In this document: piece after piece, positions 48,645 through 58,408 of the stretch
Layout of the letters: every line of letters begins with the position of its first letter
How positions within the stretch are numbered: the first letter of the stretch is position 1
Source: Hymenobacter sediminicola
GTDB taxonomy: Bacteria; Bacteroidota; Bacteroidia; Cytophagales; Hymenobacteraceae
Direction of reading: 5' to 3'
Length of the DNA stretch: 64,000 nucleotides
Assembly (NCBI RefSeq): GCF_014250515.1
Contig: NZ_CP060202.1
Span: 1,981,001-2,045,000 of the forward strand
Made by a program: the position numbers and the translations under genes
Notes under the pieces: generated by a model
What the model saw: only the letters and a program-made list of their open reading frames with translations
Told to the model about the DNA's origin: nothing
The model's database searches: none

Positions 48645-50078
48645 CTATTGCGGGCGTCCGCCGCCGTTGCCGCCGCGGTAGCGGCGTCCCTGGCCACCGC
48701 TCTGGCCACCACCAGCCCGTTCTCCGGCCGAGCGTGAGGCCGGAGCTGCCGACGAACTTCGTTGGCCGCTGTGGCTGCGCTCCTGACCACCGCGGGGGGC
48801 GCCACCTGCCTGGGCCTGGCGTGGGGTACGCGCTGCACCAGTACCTTCGCGGCCGGGGCGGGCTGGGCGGCCAGCCGGGCCTTTCGGGCGCTTAATAGGC
48901 GAGCCGCCGTGCAACAGTACCGGCTCTACTTGGTCGGTGCTGTACGGGTGGTCTTCCACCAAGTCTATCTGGCGCCGAATGAGCTTTTGAATATCCTGCA
49001 GATAAGCGCGCTCCTCATCCTCAACAAACGTGAAGGCCGTGCCAAAGGCACCCGCGCGGCCCGTGCGGCCAATGCGGTGCACGTAGGTTTCGGGCTCATT
49101 GGGTACTTCGTAGTTGATGACGTGCGTCAGCTCATCTACGTCGATGCCTCGGGCGGCAATGTCAGTAGCAACCAGTACCCGCGTGCTGCCGGACTTGAAG
49201 TTGCTGAGGGCCCGCTGGCGGTGGTTCTGCGACTTGTTGCCGTGGATGGCTTCGGCCGGAATATTCACCTTGGCCAGCGCCTTCACCACTTTGTCGGCGC
49301 CGTGTTTGGTGCGCGTGAACACCAGCACCCGACGGATGCTCATGTCCTGCAACAGATGTTCCAGCAGAGCTGGCTTGTCGCCTTTATCAACCAGATATAC
49401 TGCCTGCGTGACAGTATCGGCGGTGCTTGAAACAGGCGTAACGGCTACTTTCACCGGATTCGGCTTCAGGATGCTGGACGCCAACTCCTGAATCTGGCCG
49501 GGCATGGTAGCCGAGAAGAACAGCGTTTGGCGCGAAGTAGGCAGCTTTGGCAGAATCCGCTTGATGTCGTGGATAAAGCCCATATCCAGCATGCGGTCCG
49601 CTTCATCAAGCACAAATACCTCGACGTGGCGCAGGTCAACAAAGCCCTGGCCCATCAGATCGAGCAGGCGGCCGGGAGTCGCAATCAGCACTTCTACGCC
49701 GCGCTTGAGCGTCTGCACCTGGCTGTGCTGGCTCACACCACCGAAGATGACGCTGGAGCGCAGCTTGGGCAAATGCCGCCCGTAGGCTTTGAAACTTTCG
49801 CCGATCTGGATAGCCAGCTCGCGCGTCGGGGTCAGAACCAGGCAGCGGATACGGCCGGGCGCGTGGCGCTCTACCTGAGCCGTCTGGTGCAGAATCTGAA
49901 GAATAGGAACGGTAAAGGCGGCTGTTTTGCCGGTACCGGTCTGCGCTACGCCCAGCAAATCATGGCCTTCCAATACGTGCGGAATAGCCTGCTGCTGAAT
50001 AGGGGTAGGGGTCGTGTAGCCTTCTTCGTGCAGGGCACGCAGAATAGGCTCAATAAGGTTAAGGTCGTCGAAAAGCAT
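48645..50078 (-). CDS. rhlE: DEAD-box RNA helicase, RhlE-like
   Basis: The 477-residue protein has the full DEAD-box core: Q motif [18 protein letters not shown], Walker [32 protein letters not shown] and [12 protein letters not shown]. The DEADRMLD form and the short core followed by an Arg/Gly/Ser-rich tail (about 400-477) are typical of RhlE, a ribosome and RNA-turnover helicase. It lacks the DbpA-like domain of the deaD gene at 22723. The ATG at 50078 ([12 protein letters not shown]) is the family-type start. Confidence 0.9.
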   Translation of the reverse strand: MLFDDLNLIEPILRALHEEGYTTPTPIQQQAIPHVLEGHDLLGVAQTGTGKTAAFTVPILQILHQTAQVERHAPGRIRCLVLTPTRELAIQIGESFKAYGRHLPKLRSSVIFGGVSQHSQVQTLKRGVEVLIATPGRLLDLMGQGFVDLRHVEVFVLDEADRMLDMGFIHDIKRILPKLPTSRQTLFFSATMPGQIQELASSILKPNPVKVAVTPVSSTADTVTQAVYLVDKGDKPALLEHLLQDMSIRRVLVFTRTKHGADKVVKALAKVNIPAEAIHGNKSQNHRQRALSNFKSGSTRVLVATDIAARGIDVDELTHVINYEVPNEPETYVHRIGRTGRAGAFGTAFTFVEDEERAYLQDIQKLIRRQIDLVEDHPYSTDQVEPVLLHGGSPIKRPKGPAGRPARPGREGTGAARTPRQAQAGGAPRGGQERSHSGQRSSSAAPASRSAGERAGGGQSGGQGRRYRGGNGGGRPQ

Positions 50079-50453
50079 CAAGGGAAAATGAAAAAGCGAG
50101 GCCGCCAGCAGAGGTGGCGAAACCAGCAGACATACGGTTGAGTCTGCAAAGGTCGTTGGTTTTACGTCGAGTTGGGGCTGCCAGCTCCGTTTCAGACTGG
50201 GCTGCCGCACCATATCAGGCAGCAAGGCCCGCAAAAAAGCAGCTCTACACTACTTCCGGCAAACAAAACCACAGGCCGGTACCGTGAGAAATTAATACGG
50301 ATAAATAAACTAAGCGGCTGACTATCAGGAATACGGTGGAGGAAAATCCAGCACGTTAGTACAACTCATAATGTGTGCCTGCTCGCCTATAACCTTCGCG
50401 GAGGCATTTTCCGTTTACTTTTCGAAAAATAACTTCGATTTCTGCCTGACTTT
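50079..50453. other. Divergent intergenic region
   Basis: This 375-base stretch separates the divergent RhlE and Nudix genes. I see no gene or known RNA element. I see no exact TAnnTTTG box at an expected distance from either start. Confidence 0.4.
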
Positions 50454-50969
50454 ATGAAAATAATAGACCGGACGACTGCCTATGATGGCCACTTCAAACT
50501 GCGTGTGCTGACGCTACAGGATGGTGCCGACCAGCTGAAGCGGGAACGGTTCGAGCCGGGGCGGGCTGTAGCAGTGCTGGTCTGGGACACCAGCAAACAG
50601 CGCTACTTCCTGACTCGCCAATACCGGATTGGGCCGGAAACCGAAATAGTGGAACTGGCCGCTGGCATGATCGACGGGGACGAAACTCCGGAGGCCGCTG
50701 TTCGTCGCGAGCTACACGAAGAACTAGGCTACGACATCGACCGGCTGGAGCAGATTACCCGCATCTATCCGTCGCCGGGTACCAGTGCAGAGGTAATTAC
50801 CGTGTTTTTCGCCGAGGTTAGCACCCAATCAGGACAAGGTGGTGGCTTGACTGAGGAAAACGAGAAGATAGAAATCGTGTCTATGAGCCGGGAAGAATTG
50901 CACCAGCATGAGTTCGAAGATGCCAAGACAATTCTGGCGGTCCTCTGGGCGCGGCTTCATCATAACTAA
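50454..50969 (+). CDS. Nudix hydrolase, ADP-ribose pyrophosphatase-like
   Basis: The 171-residue enzyme has a complete Nudix box GMIDGDETPEAAVRRELHEELGY at about 63-85 (G-x5-E-x7-REUXEE pattern). The upstream FEPGRAVAVLVWDT and YRIGPETEIVELAAG segments place it in the ADP-ribose/NDP-sugar pyrophosphatase group. It should hydrolyse nucleoside diphosphate sugars such as ADP-ribose. A strong terminator follows. Confidence 0.92.
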   Translation: MKIIDRTTAYDGHFKLRVLTLQDGADQLKRERFEPGRAVAVLVWDTSKQRYFLTRQYRIGPETEIVELAAGMIDGDETPEAAVRRELHEELGYDIDRLEQITRIYPSPGTSAEVITVFFAEVSTQSGQGGGLTEENEKIEIVSMSREELHQHEFEDAKTILAVLWARLHHN

Positions 50970-51010
50970 GCCCACAATTCCACCTAGTAGTAGGTGTTTA
51001 TCCAAATGGA

Positions 51011-51056
51011 ATACCACAAAAAAGCCCCGCCGTTAGGTGGGGCTTTTTTGTGGTAT
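51011..51056. terminator. 18-bp perfect bidirectional terminator
   Basis: ATACCACAAAAAAGCCCC and GGGGCTTTTTTGTGGTAT are exact inverted copies. It sits between the convergent Nudix gene and the unknown secreted-protein gene. Confidence 0.92.
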
Positions 51057-51074
51057 AGTGCTGAATCTGAGTGA

Positions 51075-51635
51075 TTATTGGGTTTTTACAACGTATTCGA
51101 AAGTCTGTTTGGTCTTGATGTCGTTAATAAACAGCGACAGATCCTGCGGAGCATCTGTTTTAACAAATGGTATAGTCCGCTTGCTTACATACAAGTCACG
51201 GTTCCAGAAGCGGCCCTGGCCTCCTTCTAGTGCTGGCAGGCTGAAAACTTCCTTACCTGTCTTGTCTTTGGCTGACACACTCAGATAGGCGGGGTCGGCA
51301 TTGGCACTGCCCCGGCGATACATCGTTACGGTAAGCTGGCCGCCGGGCGGCAGCTGGCTGAAACGCCGCTGATACGTCGTGTCGGCCCAGCTGTTCATTT
51401 TGCGCTGCACATCAATGTCGGCGAGCAAATCGGTGTAAGGGCGGTAAGCTACCCGCGTCACGCAGGCATCTACTTCGGCATCTTCATCCGTGTTCTTGGT
51501 CACGTTCAGCACGTAGGGGCATTCCTCGTCCTTTTTTGCCACCATGTATTTCTTGCGGGGTTTGCCCGGCATGTACTGGGCCGAAGCCGCCAGGGTGCAA
51601 GTCAGCAGCGCAACGAGGAGAATGATTTTTTTCAT
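51075..51635 (-). CDS. Secreted protein of unknown function
   Basis: The 186-residue protein has a signal peptide (MKKIILLVALLTCTLAASAQ). The mature protein has two cysteines (CPY and VDACVTRV) that may form a disulfide. The rest is beta-rich, with strands such as QLTVTMYRRG and LYVSKRTIPFVK. No family is recognised. A TATCTTTG promoter lies upstream. Confidence 0.75.
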   Translation of the reverse strand: MKKIILLVALLTCTLAASAQYMPGKPRKKYMVAKKDEECPYVLNVTKNTDEDAEVDACVTRVAYRPYTDLLADIDVQRKMNSWADTTYQRRFSQLPPGGQLTVTMYRRGSANADPAYLSVSAKDKTGKEVFSLPALEGGQGRFWNRDLYVSKRTIPFVKTDAPQDLSLFINDIKTKQTFEYVVKTQ

Positions 51636-51677
51636 AAAAAAACTAGGTATAGAGCTAAAAACACAATTTCAGCTCCT

Positions 51678-51685
51678 CAAAGATA
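51678..51685 (-). promoter_or_regulatory. TATCTTTG -7 box of the secreted-protein gene
   Basis: An exact TAnnTTTG match on the minus strand, 42 bases before the ATG at 51635. Confidence 0.5.
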
Positions 51686-51890
51686 CAGAAGTAGCAGAAG
51701 CTGTTGGCTCGTTTTCGTCCAAAAAACATTCTCCCTGGCCGATGCCACTGGCAGCGGATTGGCGCTTAAGGTGAGGCACCCCAAGGCAGCCGTGGCAAGC
51801 GAGAAGCCTGAACAGCCGGCCGGATACCCGCAATAGCACAGCTTCATTATTCGGTAATTGGCAGGTAACTATGCCGTAATAAGCCTCCGG

Positions 51891-51898
51891 TAGCTTTG
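51891..51898 (+). promoter_or_regulatory. TAGCTTTG -7 box of the choice-of-anchor gene
   Basis: TAGCTTTG matches TAnnTTTG and lies 28 bases before the ATG at 51927. Confidence 0.5.
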
Positions 51899-51926
51899 AC
51901 GCTTCCATCATCAACCTTCCTAAAGG

Positions 51927-54713
51927 ATGCGTCAAATTTTACTATCGGGAGTGAAAACCAGCCTGGCTCTACTGGCGCTGAGCGTAGCCGGTACGGCCGC
52001 CCACGCGCAGTCGGTAGCGCAGAGCTTCGAGAGTGCCGCCACCGACACCTGGGCCTATACGCCCACCCCAGCCACCTACAACGACTTGGCCGCCACCGAC
52101 CAGTGGGCCGTGCTAACCACCATCGGTACGGCGGGCTCTGGCCTTACGGTGGCTACGCCTTCGGCCGGCGCCAACTTCTGGGGTGGGCGCGACCTAGAAG
52201 GTCCGCTAACTGCCAACGTAAGTGTCTGGCATTACCTGGATTTCGCGCCCGTGGCCATCCAGTCGGGCAGCACGGCGGCCAATACGGTTACGTTCAAATA
52301 CTTCAGCAACGCCTTCGATAACCCGGACTCGCTGGCGTACGTGGTGCGCTTTGATAACGGCACCACCTGGCCGGTGCCGCGCACCTACATCCAACTTAAT
52401 AAGGATACGCAGGCCTGGACCACCATTGCGGTACCTGTGCCGGCCGGCAGCACCCACGCCCGCCTGCGCCTGGCCGTGCGCCAAAACGGAAACGACGACT
52501 GGGTGGCTTTCGATGAAGTGAGCCTAGGCCAGAGCACGGTGGTTGCGCCGACGCCCGATTTAGGTTTCACGGGAACTGCCACGCCGCTTATTGTGGCCGA
52601 AAATGCCGGCTCGGTGGTGCTGCCGCTGAGTATTCGCAACGCCAACGCTACGGCCAGCACCGTGCAGGCTGTTGTGGCACCGCTGGGCACGGCTACGGCC
52701 GGCGCCGACTTCACGTTTGCCACTCCCCAAACCATCACCTTCACGCCGGGCAGCACCACGCCGGTTACGCTCACGCTGCCCATCATTGATGATGCCACGG
52801 CCGAACCCGCCGAGTATTTCACAGTGCGACTCCTAAACCCGACCAACGCCACGCTCACGGCGGGAGCCACCGAGTTTCTGGTGTTCATCAAAGACAACGA
52901 CACCCAAGCGCCGGCCCGCGCCGGCAACCTGCGCCTGAACCTGCTGGGCAGCTACCAGAACGGTACCGCCTTCAATGGCAACATCCAAATCAACTCGGCC
53001 GAAATTGTGGCCCACGACCCTACTACGCAGCGGCTGTACGTGGCCAACTCCATCGGGGGCAAGCTGGATATCCTCAACTTCGCCACGCCGGGCGCTATTA
53101 CGTCGGTGGCTTCCATCAGCATGGCGCCCTACGGCGGTATCAACTCGGTGGCGGTGCGCAACGGGCTGGTAGTGTGCGCCGTGGAAGATGCGGTGCTGCA
53201 AAACCCCGGCAAGCTGGTGTTCTTCGACCAAAACGGCACGTTCATCAAGCAGCTCACGACCGGTGCCCTGCCCGACATGGTGACTTTCTCGCCCGATGGC
53301 CGCTACGTTATTTCGGCCAACGAAGGCGAACCTAATTCCACCTATACCAACGACCCGCTGGGTTCGGTGACGGTGGTAGACGTGAGCAGCGGCATTGCCA
53401 ACGTCACGCAGGCCAACGCCACTACCCTTGATTTCAGTGGCTATAACGCCCAAGCCGCCGCGTTGCGCGCTTCGGGCATCCGGCTCTACGGTGGCCCAGC
53501 GGCCGGGCCAGCCAGCTCGGTAGCCCAGGACCTGGAACCCGAGTACGTGACGGTATCGGCTGATTCGCGCACGGCCTACATTGCCTTGCAGGAAAACAAC
53601 GCCCTGGCTACGCTGGATTTGACCACGCTGCAATTCACCAGCCTGCGGCCCATTGGCTACCAAGACCACAGCCAGCCTGGTTTCAGCTTCGACGCCTCCG
53701 ACCAGTCGGCCGATGTGCTGCTGGCCAACTGGCCGGTGCGGGGCATGCGCCAACCCGATGCCATTGCCGCCTTTGAGCTGCCTGCTACGCTGGGCGGCGG
53801 CCGCTACATTCTGACTGCCAACGAAGGCGACGCCCGCGAATACACCGGCACCGGCGGCCTCGTAGAAGCCGTGCGCCTCGGCAACGCGGCCTATCCGCTC
53901 GACCCAACCACTTTCCCGCAGGCGGCGCTGCTGAAAAACAACCAAGTGCTGGGCCGCCTCAACGTCACCAATAAGCTAGGGGACACCGACGGCGACGGCG
54001 ACTTCGATGAGATTTACGCTTTCGGGGGCCGCTCGTTCAGCATTCTTAACGCCAGCACCGGTGCCCTTGTGCACGACAGCGGCGACCTGCTGGAGCGCCT
54101 CACCAGCACCGACCCCACGTTCGGTAGCATCTTCAACGCCAGCAACGGCGCCAACGAAGCGCCCACCCGGAAAAACCGCTCCGACGATAAAGGTCCCGAG
54201 CCGGAAGGCGCCACCATTGGCATGATTCGCGACACGGTGTACGCTTTCATCAGCCTGGAGCGCCAGGGCGGCGTGCTGATTATGAACGTGAACGACCCAG
54301 CTAACCCGCGTCTGGTGCAGTACATCAACAACCGCAGCCTGACCTCGGGCGCCGGCGACCAGGGCCCGGAAGGCCTGGTATTCGTATCAGCCGCCAACAG
54401 CCCAATCGGCTCACCGCTGCTGCTGCTCGCCAACGAAATCAGCAGCACCGTGGCCGTGTATCAGATTGGCCTGCGCGGCGCGCTCAGCACCCAATCGGCC
54501 CGCACTGCTGCGCCGCTGCACCTCTATCCGAACCCGACCCAAGGTGGCCAGGTGCAGCTAAGCCGCGCCGTGAGCGGCACCCTGCACGACGTACTAGGCC
54601 GCCCAGTCCGCACCCTGACCAAAGCCCAGCAGTTTGAAACCGCTGGCCTCGCGCCGGGTGTATATGTGCTCCGCGCCGAAGACGGTGCCAGCTCCAAGCT
54701 GGTTGTGCGTTAG
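51927..54713 (+). CDS. Large secreted protein: choice-of-anchor I domain, Calx-beta, T9SS sorting domain
   Basis: The 928-residue protein has a signal peptide (about 1-28). An N-terminal jelly-roll-like domain (about 30-205) and a Calx-beta calcium-binding domain (about 215-325, AENAGSVVLPLSI, DDATAEPAEYFTVRLLN) follow. The choice-of-anchor I domain occupies about 330-840: a phytase/alkaline-phosphatase-like beta-propeller with VANSIGGKLDIL, ANEGEPNSTY and PEGLVFV. The C-terminus is a type A T9SS sorting domain (LYPNPTQGGQVQL, DVLGRPVRTL, LAPGVYVLRA). It should be surface exposed and may act on phosphate esters, but activity is not established for the domain. Confidence 0.88.
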   Translation: MRQILLSGVKTSLALLALSVAGTAAHAQSVAQSFESAATDTWAYTPTPATYNDLAATDQWAVLTTIGTAGSGLTVATPSAGANFWGGRDLEGPLTANVSVWHYLDFAPVAIQSGSTAANTVTFKYFSNAFDNPDSLAYVVRFDNGTTWPVPRTYIQLNKDTQAWTTIAVPVPAGSTHARLRLAVRQNGNDDWVAFDEVSLGQSTVVAPTPDLGFTGTATPLIVAENAGSVVLPLSIRNANATASTVQAVVAPLGTATAGADFTFATPQTITFTPGSTTPVTLTLPIIDDATAEPAEYFTVRLLNPTNATLTAGATEFLVFIKDNDTQAPARAGNLRLNLLGSYQNGTAFNGNIQINSAEIVAHDPTTQRLYVANSIGGKLDILNFATPGAITSVASISMAPYGGINSVAVRNGLVVCAVEDAVLQNPGKLVFFDQNGTFIKQLTTGALPDMVTFSPDGRYVISANEGEPNSTYTNDPLGSVTVVDVSSGIANVTQANATTLDFSGYNAQAAALRASGIRLYGGPAAGPASSVAQDLEPEYVTVSADSRTAYIALQENNALATLDLTTLQFTSLRPIGYQDHSQPGFSFDASDQSADVLLANWPVRGMRQPDAIAAFELPATLGGGRYILTANEGDAREYTGTGGLVEAVRLGNAAYPLDPTTFPQAALLKNNQVLGRLNVTNKLGDTDGDGDFDEIYAFGGRSFSILNASTGALVHDSGDLLERLTSTDPTFGSIFNASNGANEAPTRKNRSDDKGPEPEGATIGMIRDTVYAFISLERQGGVLIMNVNDPANPRLVQYINNRSLTSGAGDQGPEGLVFVSAANSPIGSPLLLLANEISSTVAVYQIGLRGALSTQSARTAAPLHLYPNPTQGGQVQLSRAVSGTLHDVLGRPVRTLTKAQQFETAGLAPGVYVLRAEDGASSKLVVR

Positions 54714-54778
54714 AAGTTAGTCTTTCTATTTTATTCCGCTTAGCACTACCATTTTATCTTCTTGCAAGTTGCTACCAC

Positions 54779-54803
54779 GCCCTGGCCGGTTATCGGTCAG
54801 GGC
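54779..54803 (+). terminator. Terminator of the choice-of-anchor gene
   Basis: GCCCTGgCCG and CGGtCAGGGC pair around a 5-base loop with one G-T type position and are followed by TTCTTGTTTGTT. It is 65 bases after the stop codon. Confidence 0.7.
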
Positions 54804-54913
54804 TTCTTGTTTGTTAGCAGGTCAGCTGTTCACGGTTTCGGGCTGCAGGAATCGGGTTCAGGTTCGTTACTTTCGAACTTTCGAGGAGTACTTCTGGTCT
54901 GTTTCCGTTGCTT

Positions 54914-56872
54914 ATGAAGGTTTTGCTGACGCTGGTTCTGGCAATATGCTGGCAGACGCTATGCGCCCAGCAGCCGGGGCTAAGCATGTATACGGATGCT
55001 CAGGGGCGTTTCCGGCTTGGGTATCCTGGCTCGTGGCAGTTGCAGCAAACGGCGGGGCAGCTCACGTTTTCGCCTGCTGGTTCTCAGCCAGCCACAGGGC
55101 AGGCCACCTTGACCATAACGGCCCGGCCTGACAGCCTCAGCACTCTCAACCCATTGACGACCGGCCAGCTGGATTCTGTGTGGCAGCGTATTCGGCAACT
55201 GCCCCAGGCTCAGGTGTTTTATCTGGTTCAGCAGGACGCCGGCGACCATCAGGAGTTGCGCTACGATTATGCCTATGCTGCCACTACTGCGCCGGCTGCT
55301 GCCGGCCGCAGCCGTGTGCTGGGGCGCCGGCTTTGGCGCGGCGGCTATGAGTATCAGTTGGAATACCGGGGCACAGTCGGGCCGGAAGGGCAGTGGCAGC
55401 CGGGCGGGGAGCTTCTGGAGTCGTTCGGCTTCCTCGGCGCTGCGGGCACTGGCAGCAACAGTTCCGGGCCCATCTGCGACGATAAGATGTACGGCATTGC
55501 GGCCCTTCGCTACACCAACGACCAGTGGCAGGACGACTGCCGCACCATCCATGAATTTTCCGTCGCCGATCCTTCCCGGCCGCCCAAAATTCACCGCCAA
55601 GTCCTGCCGTTCCAGTCATATGCCCTGACCAAAGGCTTCGACAACTGCCTGTATTCAGTGACAAAAGCCCCTACCAATACCCCCGAATACATCTACCGCT
55701 ACAACCCCGCCACACGGCAGGGCAGCTACACATCTTGGCAGCTGCCGGCCCAGGGCCCCGAAGCCGTCTGGATTGCGGCGGCCACGGATGAGCAGGGCGA
55801 CTTGTATTTCAGCACTTCGGATGCCAGCAAACTGGTCCGGGTCAGCCCTGGCACCGGGGCTGTAGCAACAGTATGGACCTCTGACCCGGCGCGTCGGGCC
55901 GCGTATTACTCGTCTATTATGTTTGCCGGGGCGGGTTCCCACGGCAACTTCTGCCTGGATGAGGCCGGCACGCTCTACCAAATCTACAGCACCGACGGCT
56001 CCCTCATCAAAGTAGACCTGAAGAGCCGCCAGCCAGCTCCGGCCTTGGCGCAGCTCACGGGCCTGCCGGAGCGCGGCGGCTACAGCGACCTGCTGTTTCA
56101 GTACGATGCCGCTGGCCAGCGCCGCCTCTACCTGGCAGGCCCCAAAGCCCTGTATTGGGTAGATATGAGCAACCGAAAAGCGCACTATGTGCGTCAGGGC
56201 GTCTACACCGATCTGGCGGGCTGCAATCTGTTTCGTGGTCCTGCCCGAGCCGATGGAGTGCCGGTGGCGGCAGGTACCAGCTGGCGGGGCCGGGTGCTCG
56301 ATGCCGTCACCCTGCAACCGCTGCCGGGGGCACAGCTGCAGCTTGGTACTGCTGATGCAAAAAGCGTGGTATCCCTCACGCCTAACGGCGTATTTTCCTT
56401 TCCTGCAGCCCCTGGCCGTTCCGTTGTGGCGCAGGTCCGCCTTCCGGGCTATTTCCCCACCGACAGTACCTATACTGTTGGTTCGGGCCCTCTGGTGCGC
56501 GATATTTTGGTGCAGCCCCTGACGGTGGGAACCGTTCTGCGGCTGCCTGATGTGCAGTTTGAGCAGGGCACCACCCGGCTGCTGCTCACCTCATACCCGT
56601 CTCTAGATGAGCTGCTGGCCATATTGAAGCAAAACCCTGGCCTCACCATTCAGCTGCGCGGCCACACCGATAACGTCGGCGACCCTCAGAAAAACCTGGT
56701 ACTGAGTGAGCAGCGCGTTTCGGCCGTGAAAATCTACCTCGTCGGGCTTGGCATTGCTCCGCGCCGCATTTCCGGTATTGGGCTGGGTGGCACTGAGCCG
56801 CGTGCCAGTAATGCCCGCGAGGCTACCCGAAAACTTAACCGTCGAGTCGAGTTCCGTGTGATGGGTATATAG
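54914..56872 (+). CDS. OmpA-family outer-membrane protein with central propeller-like region
   Basis: The 652-residue protein has a signal peptide (MKVLLTLVLAICWQTLCAQ). An N-terminal domain follows (about 20-165) and a central beta-rich region that may be a propeller (about 180-445). A carboxypeptidase-regulatory-like domain lies at about 450-530 (GRVLDAVTLQPLPGAQL). The OmpA domain (about 540-652; LTIQLRGHTDNVGDP, NLVLSEQRVSAVKIYLV) binds peptidoglycan. This order is common in Bacteroidota envelope proteins, including T9SS-linked ones. The start is the ATG at 54914, not the in-frame TTG at 54908. Confidence 0.88.
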   Translation: MKVLLTLVLAICWQTLCAQQPGLSMYTDAQGRFRLGYPGSWQLQQTAGQLTFSPAGSQPATGQATLTITARPDSLSTLNPLTTGQLDSVWQRIRQLPQAQVFYLVQQDAGDHQELRYDYAYAATTAPAAAGRSRVLGRRLWRGGYEYQLEYRGTVGPEGQWQPGGELLESFGFLGAAGTGSNSSGPICDDKMYGIAALRYTNDQWQDDCRTIHEFSVADPSRPPKIHRQVLPFQSYALTKGFDNCLYSVTKAPTNTPEYIYRYNPATRQGSYTSWQLPAQGPEAVWIAAATDEQGDLYFSTSDASKLVRVSPGTGAVATVWTSDPARRAAYYSSIMFAGAGSHGNFCLDEAGTLYQIYSTDGSLIKVDLKSRQPAPALAQLTGLPERGGYSDLLFQYDAAGQRRLYLAGPKALYWVDMSNRKAHYVRQGVYTDLAGCNLFRGPARADGVPVAAGTSWRGRVLDAVTLQPLPGAQLQLGTADAKSVVSLTPNGVFSFPAAPGRSVVAQVRLPGYFPTDSTYTVGSGPLVRDILVQPLTVGTVLRLPDVQFEQGTTRLLLTSYPSLDELLAILKQNPGLTIQLRGHTDNVGDPQKNLVLSEQRVSAVKIYLVGLGIAPRRISGIGLGGTEPRASNAREATRKLNRRVEFRVMGI

Positions 56873-56910
56873 CGGGTGCCGGAGCGGGGAACCGGTGAAG
56901 AAACAAGCGG

Positions 56911-57288
56911 CTATACGGCCGGCGTAGCAGCAGGAGCAGGCAGAAACGCCGTCCGGTCGCGCAGGAAGGCGGCAATCCAGACCAGGGTAAGAATAAGGAC
57001 CGGTGCTACCAAGCTGCGGCCGTGGGAGAGGTCGGTGGCTATGGCGCCGGCAAAGTAGCTGGTGAGTAGCAGCAGCCCCAGTTTCATGGTTCGGGGGTAG
57101 AGAAAAAGGGCCGTGAACAGGAGTTCCATCAGCCCCAGCCCAATGCGGTAATCGGCCACGCCCGTTGCGGCCATGGCCTGCCGAATTTCAGTACCGCCTA
57201 GGAGCTTCATGATACCGCTGGCCGTAATCAGGAGGGCAGGTACTGCCGTTACTAGAACAGGCGCAAGGGTTTTCTTAAGGGGTGCCAT
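56911..57288 (-). CDS. DoxX-like membrane protein
   Basis: The 125-residue protein has four hydrophobic helices and the GIMKLLGGTEIRQAMAATG segment seen in DoxX-like/DUF4267-type small membrane proteins. It is divergent from the HxlR regulator, and this pairing is common in Bacteroidota, where the regulator controls the small membrane protein. The role in redox stress is suspected but not established. The ATG at 57288 (MAPLKKTLAPV) is chosen over 57393. Confidence 0.78.
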   Translation of the reverse strand: MAPLKKTLAPVLVTAVPALLITASGIMKLLGGTEIRQAMAATGVADYRIGLGLMELLFTALFLYPRTMKLGLLLLTSYFAGAIATDLSHGRSLVAPVLILTLVWIAAFLRDRTAFLPAPAATPAV

Positions 57289-57404
57289 AGCAGCAGAGTA
57301 TTGGTGAAGGGAGAAGGCAAGCTGCCGTTGAGGGCGGCTTGATGTCAGCAAAGGTGCCGCCGCTATGGTATATTCCGGATAGTGGTTTCCCAAAGGATAC
57401 CGGT

Positions 57405-57854
57405 ATGCTGCAGGATACTGACCTGATTTCTAACGACCTTTACCCCATGCCATTCCCTGTACCTCCGCCTTCGCACGCCAACTGCACCGGTGCCATGCGC
57501 TCCGTCCGCGACGCTCTCGATTTGCTCGGCGGCAAGTGGAAGCTGCCCATTATTGTTGGGCTCAGCAACGGTCCTCAACGCTTCAAGCAACTGCAGCGCG
57601 AGGTAGCGGGCATCACGGCCAAAATGCTCAGCAAAGAGCTGAAGGAGTTGGAAATCAACGGGCTTATCACCCGCCAGGTAGACGCGGCTACGGTACCCGT
57701 CGCCGTGACCTACACGCTGGCCGCGTATGGTAACACACTATTTCCGGTCATCGAGGCCCTGCACGCCTGGGGGCGGGAGCACCGCATACGCATTATGCAC
57801 AGCGGGGAAACGACGGCACCAAAAGCCAGCCGGGTAGTGGAAGTCGTAGCGTAA
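57405..57854 (+). CDS. HxlR-family transcription regulator
   Basis: The 149-residue protein (135 if the ATG at 57447 is used) has a winged-helix HxlR domain: NCTGAMRSVRDALDLLGGKWKLPIIVGL, GPQRFKQLQREVAGITAKML, LKELEINGLITRQV. The cysteine before the domain (HANCTG) is a candidate redox sensor as in HypR/YodB relatives. It diverges from the DoxX-like gene by 116 bases, so it probably regulates that gene. Confidence 0.88.
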   Translation: MLQDTDLISNDLYPMPFPVPPPSHANCTGAMRSVRDALDLLGGKWKLPIIVGLSNGPQRFKQLQREVAGITAKMLSKELKELEINGLITRQVDAATVPVAVTYTLAAYGNTLFPVIEALHAWGREHRIRIMHSGETTAPKASRVVEVVA

Positions 57855-57961
57855 AGGTATCCTGCTGCACCGGGCGCTGGTGATGTTCCACATAGAGGCA
57901 ACTCAACCGGATTGGTTCTGCTCCCGTTTCAGAAGCCTGTTCCACCTCTTCGGTTTCGCTT

Positions 57962-58402
57962 ATGACAACGTTGCTCGTGCGCCCTTTGCTCTGGTCTGTT
58001 CTGGCGTTTGCCGGCCCTAGCGCGGCGGGCCTGCAAACCTGGGCAGGCACCTATCAGTATGAGGAAGAGCCCGTGAAGGCCTTAGCCGGCTACAGTATGA
58101 GCATGATGTGGAAGCTGGACCTGCAGCCGCAAGCCAACAAAAGCCTTGGCGGGCAGCTCAGCGTGGAAGGCCAGCAAACCTTTATGAAACTGAAGGTACG
58201 CGCTGCTGGCACTGCCCAGGAAGCTCAAATCATCTTCGTGCAGTTGGTAGAAGGTAACAACTACCAGCAGCACAAGCCCGGCGACGTGCTATTCCGCCTC
58301 CGTAAAGACCCCACCGGCAAAACCGTCACGTACTGGGGCAAGCTGCAACCTCGTCTGACAGAAACCTACAAGGATGGACAGGTGAATTTTGTACGGAAGT
58401 AG
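57962..58402 (+). CDS. Small secreted protein, DUF5991-like
   Basis: The 146-residue protein has a signal peptide (about 1-23, ending PSAAG). A short beta-rich domain with WAGTYQYEEEPV and GYSMSMMWKLDL at the start fits my memory of the DUF5991 family. Such proteins resemble lipocalin or meta/heat-shock lipoprotein folds. The function is unknown. It converges on the M28 peptidase, 6 bases apart. Confidence 0.65.
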   Translation: MTTLLVRPLLWSVLAFAGPSAAGLQTWAGTYQYEEEPVKALAGYSMSMMWKLDLQPQANKSLGGQLSVEGQQTFMKLKVRAAGTAQEAQIIFVQLVEGNNYQQHKPGDVLFRLRKDPTGKTVTYWGKLQPRLTETYKDGQVNFVRK

Positions 58403-58408
58403 GGCTGT

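Noticed and set aside
48762..49430. Plus-strand frame opposite the RhlE-like helicase
   Set aside because: It is antisense to an unmistakable DEAD-box gene and has no family features.
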